A stretch of 22,994 bases of DNA from Actinomycetota bacterium (lineage in GTDB: Bacteria > Actinomycetota > Acidimicrobiia > Acidimicrobiales > Microtrichaceae). The notes beneath the pieces are model-generated. The model did no database searches, was not told the origin of the DNA, and saw only the letters and a program-made list of their open reading frames with translations. This document shows, one piece after another, positions 22,914 through 22,994 of the stretch. The position numbers and the translations under genes were made by a program. Location of the stretch: positions 1 to 22,994 of the forward strand of contig WLLG01000006.1 in NCBI GenBank assembly GCA_009700815.1, written 5' to 3'. Numbering within the stretch: the first letter of the stretch is position 1; each line of letters begins with the position of its first letter.

Positions 22914-22994
22914 GCCCTATTCCAATCAGACCGCCAACTGCTCCTGCCAGAAGGATCAGCAGCATCGACACGAATCCTGCCTGGGTTGCTAGGC
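22858..22994 (-). CDS. C-terminus of a membrane protein, possibly Wzz-like chain-length regulator, 5' part off the window
   Basis: A minus-strand frame open from the right edge to TAA at 22860-22858 encodes about 45 residues: a strongly hydrophobic helix (FVSMLLILLAGAVGGLIGIG) followed by LSRSARYELRDVISKVRG. A final membrane helix with a short charged cytoplasmic tail is what the second transmembrane segment of Wzz/CapA-type chain-length proteins looks like, and such a gene would fit this polysaccharide region. It overlaps the 3' end of the GNAT gene by 56 bases in antisense. With only the end visible, the family is a guess; that it is a real C-terminus is likely but not certain. Confidence 0.5.
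   Translation of the reverse strand, partial: LATQAGFVSMLLILLAGAVGGLIGIGLSRSARYELRDVISKVRG

Noticed and set aside
1..22994. CRISPR array, transposase, integrase, toxin-antitoxin or phage genes
   Set aside because: No regularly spaced repeats and no such proteins are visible; the repeats found are short, in-frame and inside genes.

Overview
The window looks like a chromosomal segment of a mid-GC actinobacterium (Actinomycetota). The main evidence is gene order. Read leftwards on the minus strand it runs tRNA-Gln, glmU, prs, rplY (CTC type), pth, mfd, a SurA-like lipoprotein, mazG, [insert], eno, ftsB/divIC, DUF501, ppx, which is the classic actinobacterial backbone. Abundant GTG and TTG starts and Ala/Gly-rich proteins fit. 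I cannot place it to class or genus from the sequence alone.

Layout. Bases 1-3380 hold eno, a FtsB/DivIC-like gene, DUF501 and a Ppx/GppA phosphatase cut by the left edge, packed with a 1-base gap and a 4-base GTGA overlap. Bases 3506-8194 hold three genes I regard as an insert in this backbone: an OafA-type acyltransferase fused to an SGNH esterase domain, a cytochrome P450, and a long-type inositol-3-phosphate synthase. Bases 8269-17742 are a housekeeping run for nucleotide sanitation (mazG), envelope folding (SurA-like), transcription-coupled repair (mfd), translation (pth, rplY), PRPP synthesis (prs) and UDP-GlcNAc synthesis (glmU). GlmU lacks its acetyltransferase active site. A tRNA-Gln(UUG) follows at 17759-17831.

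Bases 17870 to the right edge are a surface-polysaccharide region. It contains an FkbM methyltransferase, a GT4 glycosyltransferase and a WcaJ-type polyprenyl-phosphate sugar transferase (minus strand, probably one operon). A CelD/BcsL-type GNAT protein is divergent on the plus strand. The convergent C-terminus of a membrane protein, possibly a Wzz-like chain-length regulator, is cut by the right edge. The divergent intergenic region carries a good sigma70-like promoter with a perfect inverted repeat just downstream of its predicted start.

No insertion sequence, CRISPR array, integrase or phage gene was seen. The longest stretch without a confident CDS is about 280 bp (21491-21770). No whole undescribed system is visible. 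The most notable points are the truncated GlmU, the insert genes, the shared 15-nt-period micro-repeats in two housekeeping genes, and several candidate regulatory structures.
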